Positions 33,346-45,130 are shown, numbered from the stretch's first letter. The stretch is DNA of 64,000 nt from Opisthorchis felineus (GCA_004794785.1 SJOL01008943.1:175089-239088); one strand, 5' to 3'. Made by a program: numbers and translations. Notes: generated by a model not told the origin, from the sequence alone.

Positions 33346-33522
33346 GGCCCCGCGCTTATGGGCAAATTTAATGTTATACGTAGGCATTTGTTGACACATG
33401 AAGTGTGCACAAATATGCAAAGGATGTTGATGGAACTGACCAAAAACGGTCGGTCTATATGGACGCAAGCCATAGTGTGTCTTAACCCTGAGCTTACCAT
33501 GAACTTAAACGTCTCAGCATAA
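33346..33522 (+). CDS. Terminal exon candidate, chained to 32993
   Basis: Acceptor (agtaactgttttcaag), phase 0, reading GPALMGKFNVIRRHLLTHEV, CTNMQRMLMELTKNGRSIWT, QAIVCLNPELTMNLNVSA and then a stop. The composition is that of a folded helical protein. Phase agrees with the exon ending at 33154. The product is not recognised, and no AATAAA was confirmed. Confidence 0.38.
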   Translation, partial: GPALMGKFNVIRRHLLTHEVCTNMQRMLMELTKNGRSIWTQAIVCLNPELTMNLNVSA

Positions 33523-33524
33523 CA

Positions 33525-34080
33525 TCGACGAGCGTTGTTTATTCAAGGAGACTAATGTGTTTGCTGAAGCGGGGAACGCTTCACTCCGGTTGCTTTTGTC
33601 AGAAAGAGGGAAATCGCTTCTATAAACGCCATAAAAGCGATCGTGATAAAGGGGCACGTCAATGTCGAATGCCCTGCAGCATGATTTTTCGGCTGAATGA
33701 AAGTGGTAGACTGATCTGCGACTGAAGAATTTGGAAAATGCTGCCTTGGTTCGTCATGCGCGTTCCATACGTTGAATGCCGGATTCATGCACGTGGTGAA
33801 GTCGAATTATACAGAACAAGCGTCCGTTGGATATTATGGACAATATATCATCGCTTAAAAATCTGTCCACAAATGTTAGATTTAGACGCTGGCGTTCAAC
33901 TCGACCAATCCTGCTGCAAGAAGTGGCTAAAAGGAAGGCAGTTGAGACGAAATCCTAATTTTATTCTATTGCCACAAGAACCACAGGGTTATCACAGACA
34001 GCGCCTGGTAGTGCAATTTTTAACTACTAGCTGGCTCGATCAGGTGAAAAACGATGGAACCGACTGAGCAGTCATCGCTT
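33525..34080. other. Gene-free stretch, nothing supported
   Basis: An open + frame at 33738-34067 lacks splice support and convincing composition. Confidence 0.3.
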
Positions 34081-34082
34081 TC

Positions 34083-34513
34083 GGAAAAGTTTGGTAACAA
34101 TCGGTAGATTTATTGCTGGGCAACGTTTCGCTTTCGACATCCCAACCCAACCAAAGTTCACAGAATCCCCTTTCCTTACACAACTATCGTAGCACTAGCT
34201 CATCCGCACAGACGGACGGAAAGTGCAAACGACGTTCAAGAGAGATCATCACGAACCATAAGAACTAGACCCTAGGTTGGACTCAAATCCATGTAGGTTT
34301 CCCCATCGGCCTGACACTTGGTCACCCACCCTAACACACAAAATCCCTCGGCTGACACCTAACACAGATTTAGCTTGACTTAGCTGATTGGTTCTCCTTC
34401 CACCTTAAATCTCGACCAACCTCGTAACCTAGTCACTTGGCCTGACGAAGCTTTTGGGTCAAAAGCAAAACGTTGCTCAGCACTAAATCTACCGATTTTT
34501 ACCGAACTTCTCC
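34083..34513. repeat. Inverted repeat resembling a Penelope-like terminal repeat
   Basis: Two 56-nt arms (34083-34138 and 34458-34513, about 87% identical as reverse complements) flank about 320 bp. In RNA sense the right arm has CTGACGA (34442-34448), a hairpin GCTTTTG/CAAAAGC, then AAAACGTTGC. The left arm, on the minus strand, retains GAAACGTTGC. Penelope-like elements often carry such a signature near their ends, including hammerhead motifs with CTGANGA and GAAA. No reverse-transcriptase frame is present. Confidence 0.5.
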
Positions 34514-34514
34514 T

Positions 34515-37500
34515 AAAAATAATACTAGCTGGCTTATTTGAAATCCACCTCCCTTGATCACCTATACGTAAGGTACTTTTTAGAAGAAAGTTAACCCACA
34601 AATGAGTTTCTCTGCGCTGTTTCGGATTCAGTAAATGAAGCAATCGGAAGCAACAAGGAAAAACGCCTTACTCTTTAGAGGATGAACAGGTTGGAACCAG
34701 TAACCACAAACGAAATGGCGAGATCCTTAGGACACTGCGTTAGTCTACTCCCATGCACTTGCACGAAAGTGTGGTGTAAGAAGCGTTGAACCGTTTCCGT
34801 AGGTTATTCTTTGTTCACTACTGAATAAGGCTGCCACATTCATCAGCATAGAAAGGCTACGGCGCACGCACTGTATGGAAATTTTCGTCTGATGTCTAGA
34901 GATACGCGTCACTTTATGGTGAGTAAAAGAGGGTTATCATGTGTAACCTTTCTTCCTAATACAAGGGTGAGCAATCAGTAGGAATATTTGGTTGCTTCGA
35001 TCTTAACCTCTGAAGAAACAACGCTTCGAAAAAATGTACAATTTTGGTCGCTCTAAAAAATGAGTCAATTTTCTATCGTAATATATTTTTGTCCAGCTTA
35101 AAAAACCTAAAGAGCCTACTTTGACTCATGATTCATTCAGAAACTACCAGAAAAGCCAAATTTTCCATCAGTAGTTCGCACCAAATTAATTAAAGCGAAG
35201 AAGCAATCAGTATAAACCATAAAGCAGAGTACTTCACATTTTGTAAAACTACTGGTTGGGAACAAACAAAATGAATTCCTGGTGATGATGCATTGCTAAC
35301 TGCGTTTGTGTTCTGGACACTACACAACAATGCAATCTTCTATATTGAATTAACTTATTCATAGACAATACGAAGTTTGTTGTTTTTGTGAAACGGAAGT
35401 GCATTAGTGTGTACTACAGAAAGAAATTTGGATGCTACAACGGTCGAACCAACGGTAAATCAATACATGAACGTAAGCTAAAATATGCAGTTTTGCGCAT
35501 ACGAAACGCCACGTGAACGGTACGGTTGAAGCACGCGCACGCCGGCCGGTCACAATCCACTGGACTGTTACTGTCAGCTGTTATGCGCAGGCCAGAATTT
35601 AGGTCAACAAAACACCCTGGCCTTGTTCAGCCATGTAGCTGTGATAATCCGCTGCACTAAAATCCGGGTTTGATTGCACCATTGAGCAAGCTCTAATTAC
35701 TCGAAATGTTACATTGGCTCTCCAGCGAGCAACCACCCAATGTGCCAACCCCTCTACCCGGTGAAAATCGTTTTGAACTTACCGTACAACTCCTAGAATG
35801 TAACACAAACTGTCTTATTAGGAGCATTCACTCCAAATGGAGATGCTTTTAGATTAGTGGCCAAGATAAGCACACGTGAACTCAACTAGGTGGAAGGGAG
35901 CCACCAACCTTATCTCAAACTGATCAAGCGAAGCTGCAAGAAGCTGTCAGATCAAGGCGAAAACTTGCTATCTGTTTACACTGACCTGAGGAAAAAAATC
36001 AACTATGCAAGCCCACTTGGCTTGGTTTATTACAGGTTATGGGTTCGGATAACCAGTGAAATCACAGGGGGTTGTTCGTTTGGTTTCTTGTATGACAGTT
36101 AGCGAAGCGTGCAATGAGCCCATCTCTTGAATACTGTAATGAGTGCATTTATCTGCGTGTTTGGCTGTCTTAAAATTGTTTAACGGGGTGAATGAGCTGA
36201 GTATGAACTTTACTTCATTTTTCCGAAACTATATCAGCCTATACTTGCCCATAATATGTGCGTACAAGGGAGATGTTCATACTTTAGACAACCATTCGAC
36301 TGCATGTGTGAGCTGAGCGCGACTTTATCATGTTGATCCAATTTTTTCCCGGGGTCTGCTCTGTGTGTATTTAAGGAGACGCTTTACTCACAAGACATTC
36401 GGTTGGATGTGTAAGCTTGGGGCGTTGCTTTAATTAGAAAAAGAGTGTACTCGTTGCTCAGCTCCGGTACCACACTCGTAGGCTAAAAAACCGGTGTCTT
36501 TAATGTTGTTCCTACAGCTCATTTACCAAAATTTTAATCTATGGAAGGAAAGTTTAGGCAACTCGACTAGGAGGAGACAGACGTTAGACCAGAATGTTAT
36601 CGTGAATTGTTAATGAGAGTATCCAGTCATTCGCTTGTCACGGAAAAAAATATTTTCGGAGGCAAGTCCATTGTGGTTTTCTGAAACAACCTAAAGATCC
36701 AAAAAAATGCAATGCTTGTTCAGGAGAACAGGTAATTTCAATCAGTCCCTTATGTATTCTGGTAAGGACAGTCCATGATATCGACCGCGCGAGACGCGAA
36801 TAATTCTGTCCACACATGGATCTCCGGAGAGTGTCCGTTTCCAGGATGTTCTGTTGATTCCAGACGATCTCGCCTGCCCACTTTAACAAGAGTTACATAC
36901 TTGTTGGCCACCGATCGCCGAAAGGTGGATTCAATTGAAGGCCAACGAAAGACCGATCTCGCTTGCGTTTCACTATGAGAATAGTGTCCAGAAAAAGAGA
37001 CTGACCTACCATTACCTTCTAAATATGAGTCCAACCCCAAAAAGTGTCTTTTTGCTCATGCTACATGCAATTACAATTCTCACTTACCAAATCCCTACTA
37101 GCTCTAACAAGTTCAAAATAGTCTGGAAAACCTTAGTCTAACTCCAAGTAACAAACAGACCATGAACACCACTGCACCAACAAAATTTGGCAGAAATTCG
37201 AGCATTACACATAACTGATGGGACACAAACTAGCTGAAATTGGTACTGTGTTTTCAGCGAATGGCGACCAAACTTAAGGCACTACGATACTCATCCAAAG
37301 CGAGGACATCGTGAGAAACGATGCAATTTGGCCCCTCCTGGGTGGTGGCTCCTCTTCCAGAGGATTTGAAACTAGTCCGTAGCCGACGGGAAGTGTTGTT
37401 GTGCTCTTGGTGGGGTAGTGGCCTGTGTTCGCAGGGGCTTCTCCCAGGGTGATTAGACATTCGGCATCTTCGAAGCCGATTGCAGTTACGGCAAATTATC

Positions 37501-38090
37501 AAATGAAAACGCGGGGTATGTCCGCAAATTCACGTTGAAAGGAACTAAACACGAATTCAAAACAGCTTGAGACTCAAAGCGTATTTATCTTCGAAATCGA
37601 TCAGTGGGTAGTTTTCAATCGCTTTCTTCCAAAAAGTGTACACAAACGGAAATACCATTCCCTGTGATAATTCACTGTTAAGAATACAGTAATAGCCTAT
37701 CGTCTTTAGGGTTCGGTTTTGTGGGGGGATATTACAAGCAAACTATTAACAGGTATATCACCTGAAGACAGGAATTGCACTCTTGGGGGGAGAACACCAT
37801 CCACACCTTGAAAAAAACTCAATAGTACGTCTAACAACATTGCTTGAGGTTTCTGAAGCGTGTAGGGATACGCTCGAAGCAAAAAAGTATGTACAACTCA
37901 GGGGTGGTAAAGAACAACAAAAACGAGTGGTAAACAGACAGATCAAAGCTAATCTAGTCCAAAAGCGATCCCAAACCGCATAGTTTCTTTACACGTCTGT
38001 ATCGATTTTCCCGGAAGAAGATTGGCTGCCATCTTTTGAAAACTGGAATGCGACCTGCGTCAGTTTATCTGACAACAGAATCAAAATACT
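34515..38090. other. Gene-poor stretch
   Basis: No repeat member recognised. Overlapping frames at 36638-37040 occur on both strands. A minus frame at 37254-37502 and a + frame at 37783-37983 (reading VRLTTLLEVSEACRDTLEA) are suggestive but without a consistent splice pattern. Confidence 0.3.
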
Positions 38091-38093
38091 TAC

Positions 38094-38152
38094 TTCCGTG
38101 CGACAGGCAAAAGTTGGACGCCGTGTTCGGTGTTCGCAATAACAAGTGTTTT
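38094..38152 (-). CDS. Short 59-nt exon, probably next after 38301-39200
   Basis: The minus strand has a near-perfect acceptor (ttcttccttttcaccaccag) and donor (cggaa|gtaagtat, GT at 38093). Entered in phase 0 from the large upstream exon it reads KTLVIANTEHGVQLLPVAR and leaves with two bases over. The other two frames are also open, so the frame rests on phase agreement across the 148-nt intron. The continuing exon further along the minus strand was not identified. Confidence 0.5.
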
Positions 38153-38300
38153 CTGGTGGTGAAAAGGAAGAAAGGACAAAGCACACTAGGTTCCTTCATC
38201 CCAAACCAGGCCACCATAGGCGATTCCCCACGAAGGTCATTTGATTTATCGGTGTACATTTAGAAATTCAATGTTTAGCGTATCAAGCACAGTCCTGTAC

Positions 38301-39200
38301 TCCATTTAACCATTCCCAGACCCGCATTTTCAAACTATGCAGAGCTTCCTCAAATTCAGATTCAGGTTCTGTCCTACCCTGAATGTGGAAGTCACCAAGC
38401 CGCTTCAATTTTCCCTGAGTGAGTAGGCCTGGCATAGAAGGTAGTCCCACTAGCCTATCTGTATGGGTATGCGGAAGAACGACAGCATCGGATATTTGGT
38501 CTCGCGGTAGAGACAAAGGCCTTTGGGAATAATGGTGGTGGAAATAATGGTAATGGTGGTGATGGTGTGGATATAAATCCCGAAAGTGAGATCCACCGGA
38601 ATCCGGCGGAGTGTTAAGATGCACGTTACTACTACTGGGAGGTAGTTCACTGCAAAGTCTTGATTGAGCCGACTTTTCGTCTTCTGTGGCCGAAAATGCA
38701 GCACTATGTCCATAGGGTGGACTACATGGTTGTTGGCGGAGATGCAACTGGAGACAGTGTTTGTGATGAGCGTAAGTAGTTTCTCGATGGTGCATGGTAT
38801 ACTCATTTTCACAGTGAACGGAAGCTAACTTGTGATCCTGCCCATTTGAGGTGGTTGACTGCATGCAGCTGTCCGTCAGCCAAGATATCAAATTGGGTTG
38901 GGCATCGGTTTCATCCGAAGTAGTTTGCGTCGTGTTGGATTTGGACTCTGTGAAACACATGACCTGCGCCCTTGTACAACAGTCAGTTTTTACATCTTCT
39001 GCGTTCGGCTGCCTCCATGGCAGGACTGACTGCACAGTTTGAGCTGATTCAGTAGTTTCATTGCGAAGTTCCAAATTACCATTGTTTAACGCAAGTGCCA
39101 GGGATGCATCGATCCGACCATTCACTTGCTCAGACCCAGCAGATACCGCCTGCATGTGTCGCATGCCGTCCTGGATATTGGATACCACCGCCCTTCTGAC
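38301..39200 (-). CDS. Large 900-nt coding exon, unrecognised low-complexity protein
   Basis: After an acceptor at 39201 (ggtggatttttccacag) the minus strand is open for exactly 300 codons in phase 0 up to a plausible donor (atgga|gtacag). It starts VRRAVVSNIQDGMRHMQAV (helical), then a Ser/Thr/Gln/His-rich middle with a histidine-tyrosine tract (about residues 220-240 of the frame), a proline-serine part, and a C-terminal stretch EFEEALHSLKMRVWEWLNG that looks like the first helix of a spectrin-type repeat. That resemblance is by eye only. It is the longest uninterrupted host-type frame in the window, and the following 59-nt exon keeps the phase. Without the splice, the frame ends five codons later. 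Confidence 0.58.
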
Positions 39201-39240
39201 CTGTGGAAAAATCCACCTTATAATTTCAAAACTTCCCACT

Positions 39241-40455
39241 TGTCATTGAGACACCATGCAACGTGCCCACAGCAACCGCCTAAATGCGAAATGCAGAGAA
39301 CTACACAAACATATGAAACATTACGTCAGAGCCCGTTGTTCTATATTCCACAGGACGCATGGCCTTGTGTGAGGACGCAGACCACACAATGGTTTGTCGG
39401 CGTAGTAGAGCCTATCAGAACAAGCGTTAGTTGAGTGCTGATTGGCCAATGAATGCAGACAAGAGAAACGAACCTATCGGCTTCAAACAGCGACTTATTG
39501 ATCACAGTGGCTGCCAAGCCGGCTGAAGTGACAGCCACGGAAGGCAACGGGCAAAAGATGGGTGTCCATTTGGGCCTCATTCCGCGTTTCGCGTTAGGGT
39601 TTACTCACCGGTACCCAGTAGATTGTTCTGCACTGAGGACGCATCGTCCCATCAAACACAATAGACATGTTGCTCAAGTGAACTGGTGTTTGCTCAAATA
39701 GAAATGAAGTGGTAGTAGCAACGGAGTAATAGAGTAAATTACAAACTAGCCTTCCTAGTGCTGTTTAAGGAGGAGAACATGAAGGAAAAGTTGGAGCTCA
39801 TCTACACATGTGGATAAGAGGTAATTTTGAACATGTGTATCGCCTCCAAGCCTCAAAATCAATAGAATGACGGATGAAATAGTATTTAAAGCCCATGCAT
39901 GCAGTAAGTGGTCGAGGTGCTTTCCTGAACGAATTGTTGTCACAGAGGGAAATAACTGAGATGCTCAGGTCAAACTATGATGAACTACACATGCGTTAGT
40001 CATTCATCGGAGGCAGTTGTGGTCCGATACCCGTGTCATGTGAAACGTATTTTTCAGTGTATGTTTATGAAACAGCAAATACGCAGAGACTGGAAACCGA
40101 CGTGTAGGCAACCAAGGAGGAATGCGCTCACAGAGTTAGAGTGGTAGTCCATAATTCGTCCGCTCGGTCACCCGGTGGGCATGGAACAAGCGACAAACGT
40201 TGAAATCACTACGACGACTGCGGTCAAATATTCCAGTGCGTTCAAGAATCGAGTAATCGAAATCTTGCACATTGTAGCGCATGAGCAACTCTCTGAACTT
40301 TTGAGGAAAGTGCGTTCAAAGAAGTCGCATCATTTTGAGGGAATGTTTAGCGGATGATCTTCGACTGTTCGAAGGTCACCCGTACTCTCCTGAGTTCATT
40401 TCATTTCCCCTGGAGTACTTTTTGATGTAACATTAAAACATACGTTCATGATGTG
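39241..40455. other. Possible upstream/intron region of the 38-39 kb gene
   Basis: Holds an attggccaat palindrome (CCAAT box in both directions) at about 39442. An open + frame at 40160-40357 reads KYSSAFKNRVIEILHIVAHE then QLSELLRKVRSKKSHHF. It is protein-like but lacks clear splice sites and is left uncalled. Confidence 0.3.
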
Positions 40456-40457
40456 AC

Positions 40458-40525
40458 ACACTTCTGAAATCTCTCCGACAGTTCACTACCGGTTTTACTG
40501 TCCTTTGGGCTCATCGGGTTAGTGT
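40458..40525 (-). repeat. Family B fragment, left arm of an inverted pair
   Basis: The minus strand reads CCGATGA, GCCC, AAAGGACAGT, AAAACCGGTAGTG. The core has one changed base (CTGATGA to CCGATGA) and a damaged stem II. The + strand copy starts about 100 bp downstream. Confidence 0.65.
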
Positions 40526-40599
40526 ACTCCATCGCGTCGGGTTCTTTTTTTAGCACCAAACTGGACGCAAATTACATAGCTGTTAATGTAAGAACCACA

Positions 40600-40750
40600 G
40601 CCGGTTTCACCGTTTTTGAAGCTGGTCACTTAAGAGGTGCTGAAAGGGAAAATAAACTCGGGGAATGTGCTTATCTGATGAGCCCCAAGAAGGGCAAAAC
40701 TGGGAGTAGACTGTCGAAGAGTTTTCATCAAACTGTTGAGTATTTTGTCC
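40600..40750 (+). repeat. Family B fragment, right arm of an inverted pair
   Basis: CTGATGA (40675-40681), stem II GCCC/GGGC around CAAGAA, then AAAAC instead of GAAAC, gactgtcgaagagttttc and catcaaactgttgag. G12 of the core is lost. A further degenerate ribozyme complement (ccacagccggtttcaccg) lies at about 40601-40620. Confidence 0.7.
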
Positions 40751-42263
40751 TATATCTTCCAAATGGTAATAAACATTTCTTTTGTTTTCATTGGTGGTCC
40801 ATGTTACAGTGGGATTCTTAAGATGACCCAACTGATTAACTTATAATCAGGAGATAAATGCAGTTGACAACGCCGGGTTCCGGGTGGCTGACTGACAACT
40901 TGGTGATTGTTCTTTCGTTCTGCGTAGTAAATAATGGGGAACATGTCCGCATTTTCCGTCGGTACAGGTGTCACCATAATGCAGTTGCACTGATGGATAA
41001 CAAGAACAGCAAAATTGTAAGCAGTTATTTGTTATGATCCCGAATGGCTGATAATTTCCATCTAATGTTTGCAAATATACATTCAGCCATAAATGGCAGC
41101 AATGTGAAATCTACGTTCTGTCAGCTATTACAAGAGGGTTTGTTCTAGGTTTTGGCACGTTGTGGATGTACCACTCCGGATATTTATCCTCTAGCAACGT
41201 CTGTCTGAGGAACTTTCATTCCTTGTATGCCTAACCGGAATGCACTTGTTTCTCTTTCCGAGGAACAGTGTTCCAGTGTCTGACTGATGAATACACTGAA
41301 GAATGCATTTTCAGGACAGCCTATGGGAACACGTAGGTTACCCGGAGGTCATTTGTGAGGCACACCGAAAAAACTGCTGTTTGGGTATTCTTTATAAGAG
41401 ATAGATGAGTTAAGATTAATTTTACTCCTTACAGTATTTGGATGTGTTGTATTTGTCAGCACGTTTAGTTACGTTTTTGGAATTCCGTGAGTTTGTTGAC
41501 ATACACATGATAACTGTGGGAAACTTTGAAAATTAATCACTGGTAGGCATTTTGCGGACAAACACTATTTAGGTGATTACGTAGGGTTTAAACTGTGTGG
41601 TTTCCGCGTCCTAGAAGCCTAATATCCGAAAGTTTATCAACTATTGATCCTTGAGTGAAATTACCGCAGCAATGCGACTAGAAAGTCCATCTTTGACCAC
41701 GAGGCCTCGTTTTCGCGTCTGTTGTGCATGTCCGTTGTTTAGGACATTTTTCATATCATACTCATATACATTCCCTAAGTCAGAGCATTGCGACATGAAC
41801 ACACCAACCTCCAGAACACTCTCCTTCCTGTCTCATACAGCCACTGGGGCGCCATAGTTAAATTCAGGTTAAAAAAATGTTGGAGAAATTGTCCCTGCAG
41901 AAACGAAAAGGTACGCTGCATCACGAATAATCGTCTCCCTAGCTGACTATCTACCAAACTATCAATTATTTGTCCGTCTATCAACTTTATTGCTTATAGG
42001 TTTTAATAATGCAACACTCTCTCTCTCCAACGGCTTTCCTTGTGGCGACTCTCGTTCTAATGCGGCCGTGTGGTTGTGCACGACATTTCACATGCTTTAA
42101 GCCATCCGTCCCTCTGTATAACAAATACCTCCTTAATAAGCATAGAGCACTCTGTATGCATAGCATTCAAAATACAGCCCCTCCCGACCCTCCAAAAGGT
42201 TTATGATTATGCTCATTTTTACAGTGGTGGTGTGAGCGAATGAACAATTAACAGCCTGTAGAG
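40751..42263. other. Gene-free stretch, nothing supported
   Basis: No repeat member or supported exon recognised. Confidence 0.3.
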
Positions 42264-42573
42264 CTAGGTTAAATCTAGTCCGAAAAACATATTTAAAAAA
42301 CGGCCCGACACATCCTCTTCTCTCTTTACACTAAACTTATTTGTTAGAATTCCAATTAGAGAGCTTTGGATGTTTCTTAATTGGTCGACGTATGGGCACC
42401 AAACTAAGCGGATTATCGTACCGTTGATACTTAGTCTGTTTGCACTCGCTTGTCCAAAAATATCTGGAGGAATAGGTAACTTGACCCTGAGCAGATAAAC
42501 ACATTGTGGTCGTCCACTTTTAGGAGAGGGAATCAGTACCAGTGCACAAGCTTTAGTCATGGCTGAATTATCA
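42264..42573 (-). CDS. Terminal exon candidate, unrecognised protein
   Basis: The minus strand shows a strong acceptor (ctattccttcatttctacattag) followed by about 102 codons: DNSAMTKACALVLIPSPKSG, RPQCVYLLRVKLPIPPDIFG, NRLSINGTIIRLVWCPYVDQ, LRNIQSSLIGILTNKFSVKR, then a stop. The composition is that of a folded domain with hydrophobic strands. No poly(A) signal is seen close to the stop. I do not recognise the family. Confidence 0.48.
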
Positions 42574-43062
42574 CTAATGTAGAAATGAAGGAATAGCAGA
42601 CATATGCTACTGATTTTTTGAATCCGTGAATTGGTTTTCGATGAATCAACCGGTCTACACCTCTTCTTCAACCGGACATGCTACAAGGTGTGGGCTAAAA
42701 CCTGCTAATGTACACCAGTAACGGGAATGGACAAGGTGTCATTCCAATGTGGTCATCTGACGTCACCAAAGGAAAAAGCATACACACGACTCACGTACCT
42801 CGTAGCGTTACTATTGTTACCATGGTTTCAGCTCTAGAAAAGGACAAAACTAATAGGAATCGGTCAATTCTTCTGCTTCCGTTGATCAATAGAAGAGCTT
42901 GGGTGGCTGTGTGCCTAATTCCAATGGTTATTGGATAAAATGTGCTTCAGCCGTACATTGAAATCACTTCATTCAACAGTAGTTTTGGCCACACCACTTT
43001 AGTTTCGTTACTGGAGGTCAGTTTGTTTTCACAATGTCCCACTGGTCAAAGTTTTACAGGCA

Positions 43063-43147
43063 CCAAGCAGCGCACCCAAGCTACCTATATTCCACAACAC
43101 CGCCAATATCGCGGGATAGCCGAGACAATGCAACTAACATCCTACTG
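43063..43147 (-). repeat. Family C fragment
   Basis: agcagcgcacccaagctacc, tatattccacaacaccgcca and atgcaactaacatcct match, as reverse complement, the flank of the 87-bp duplication at 51870-51950. The 87-bp unit itself is absent here. Confidence 0.65.
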
Positions 43148-43324
43148 AATTTCACGTTGTTCAATCGCTGAAGGTGTTGCTAGCCACGGGTGCACTTTCG
43201 GTCAGTCAGTTAATCAGTGAACTGTTCAGATTCAACACCCTCTCCGTGCCTAGCTGCCATACCACCTGAAGGAAGAACGAGGTATGAGATACTACCAGGT
43301 TTTCCAAGGCCAGACAACAGTAGC

Positions 43325-43415
43325 TGGAGTGTCGAAGTTGGGTTCAAACCACGGACCTTCCGGTCAGTAAGTTCGTCCCTTAATCACTGAGATATCTCGA
43401 GTTCAGTTGCATCAG
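43325..43415 (-). repeat. tRNA-derived element (A/B box) without ribozyme
   Basis: Minus strand: gatatctcagtgattaaggg as A-box region, gaccggaaggtccgtggttt then gaacccaacttcgac as B-box region (GGTTTGAACCC). It is either a SINE head or a decayed tRNA copy. No full cloverleaf was verified. Confidence 0.5.
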
Positions 43416-43678
43416 TTAGTTTGCTTCAACACATTGTGTTAGTTGGACAAAAACTTCCAGAGCAGCTGACTCAGACTTGATTGTCGTTGAGAACAGAACG
43501 TGCACCATCCAAATGTGAGCTTCTGGCCATGGAGGCTGTCAACAAAATGGAAGCCAAAAGAGAAAATGGAAGTTGTGCCGTGGAATATGGTACGCAGGAT
43601 TCTGCGAATAAAGCGGAAGTGGAGGGCAGTAGAGGATATTGATCTCAGTTACCAGGAGATGATTTGTTTTAATGAAGA

Positions 43679-43822
43679 AGTAGACTCCTGTATACCGGGT
43701 GATGTCGTCGATGTCCTAACGGAGATTTTAGATAAAGCTGACACGGGTGGAATGAAAGACTGCTTGCTAGTCAGCAAAGTCGCATGCCTTCTGAAACATA
43801 TTTCTGATACAAAGATTTCAAG
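43679..43822 (+). CDS. Exon candidate resembling MCM8, N-terminal OB region
   Basis: The frame reads VDSCIPGDVVDVLTEILDKA, DTGGMKDCLLVSKVACLLKH, ISDTKIS. The VDSC.PGD.V motif is characteristic of the OB-fold of MCM8 and related MCM helicases, and the spacing to a KxxC hydrophobic strand fits MCM8. The acceptor is modest (tgttttaatgaag) and the donor is ttcaag|gtagca (GT at 43823). The same frame stays open after the TAG at 43824 for 50 codons of basic linker. Whether those are read through a tiny intron is unknown. No helicase motifs (Walker A/B) were found in the window, so only a fragment of the gene lies here, or it is a pseudogene. Confidence 0.4.
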
Positions 43823-43829
43823 GTAGCAA

Positions 43830-44505
43830 CAAGTGAACTCAAAAACGAAAGGTGATGTTTCGGATATGGAGAGGAGCGCAGTGTCTTCAGTCTGTGAGAG
43901 GAAATATCCACGACCAAACTCAGTCAATAAAACCAAACCACTCAAACGTCAAACAAAACCAACCGCACAGAACTACAGACTTTGATTTGTTTTTTATTGT
44001 CTTCTGGTCATTACAAGGCCCAGTATCGATCCACTGAGAAACTCTGGCCTAGAATTAAAAGTCATCATGCTTTTCCCGCTACTACGTCAAGGGGAGAATC
44101 AACTGAATTAACAAGCGGGTTCATCCTGATAAGACCTGTTCATTAGCAGTTGTTTAAAATTCAACAGCTGAGTCTACTGGAGCAGACTGGCAGTATCACT
44201 GCTCGCGAATGTCTGTTTACATATCCCAAAGAAGGCAGTTAAATTAGAAATATCATAGGACACCAGATGTTTTATCTTAGGAATTAGAGTTTAGTGGCTA
44301 AGCTGATTAGGTCGTCCAATGACCTGATAATTACTAAACTTTTCTGTGAGGGAACAAACTGCTATGGAATGATAGTGACGTTATAGTCGACCGTACCGAA
44401 ATTATTGCCTAGATCGACCAGAAGTTATTTTCTGTTTATATTTACTCAGTAAGCGCTAATTATAAGTTTTAGACTTGGAGGAGATGGTGAATACTGGAAA
44501 CTTAA
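43830..44505. other. Gene-poor stretch after the MCM8-like exon
   Basis: The first 160 bases keep the MCM8 frame open (KTKGDVSDMERSAVSS). Beyond that nothing is recognised. Confidence 0.3.
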
Positions 44506-44509
44506 TAGG

Positions 44510-44850
44510 TAAGTCTGGTTGCAACAAACACTTATTTGCGCACCAATTTGGTTTTGACCCGAAGTAGTGTTCCCTTAAGAAAGTGCACTGCGACATCTCG
44601 AATATGGTAGCAACGGAGGTATGAGGTAGCCATTGTGCAGCACACCGAAACAACAAATCCGAAAACAAAAGGTTCACTAGGGATTCGGTTAAGTCTTCCG
44701 TTAATGCCAAACTGGTTTACAAACGGGTGGGTTTCGCAAATTTCGTACAATCTGGGCTGATGTAGATCACAAGGTTGTCGGAAGCGCGGGGACAGCCTGA
44801 AGAAAGGCTGTAGAAGAAATTTCAGCAAGCTTAAGAGTAGTGATCCTTTA
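44510..44850 (+). repeat. Family B, composite decayed copy
   Basis: Starts with an inverted body part (accaatttggttttgaccc), then the body in + sense (actgcgacatctcgaatatg, atgaggtagcca, gtacaatctgggct), gcggggacagcc, a deleted ribozyme core, and tttcagcaagcttaagagta. CTGATGA is lost. Confidence 0.65.
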
Positions 44851-45064
44851 AGTTATGTCTGTTGTTCTGGCTATGTAAGTTTCTCTGTCAGAAACGAATA
44901 TCAGCAATACAGGCCCCCTTACAAGGAGGCCCACGTTTAGGGAATTTTGCTTGCTGAGCGATGGAACTATGCACGAACTATGAATCGTGTGCCTTGTTTA
45001 TACTCGCCAACGTTAAAATATTGCGCGCTGCCCCTCTGTAAAGATATGTGATGAGTGGGGGCTC

Positions 45065-45130
45065 CCTATTTGCTCCCGATATATTACATACTACTACATA
45101 CTACTATTACATACTACTACTACATATTAT
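45065..45130. repeat. TAC-rich simple repeat
   Basis: Irregular runs of tactac and tattac, about 60 bp. Confidence 0.85.

Noticed and set aside
44456..44828. Open minus-strand frames at 44.5-44.8 kb
   Set aside because: They are the complement of a decayed family B copy.
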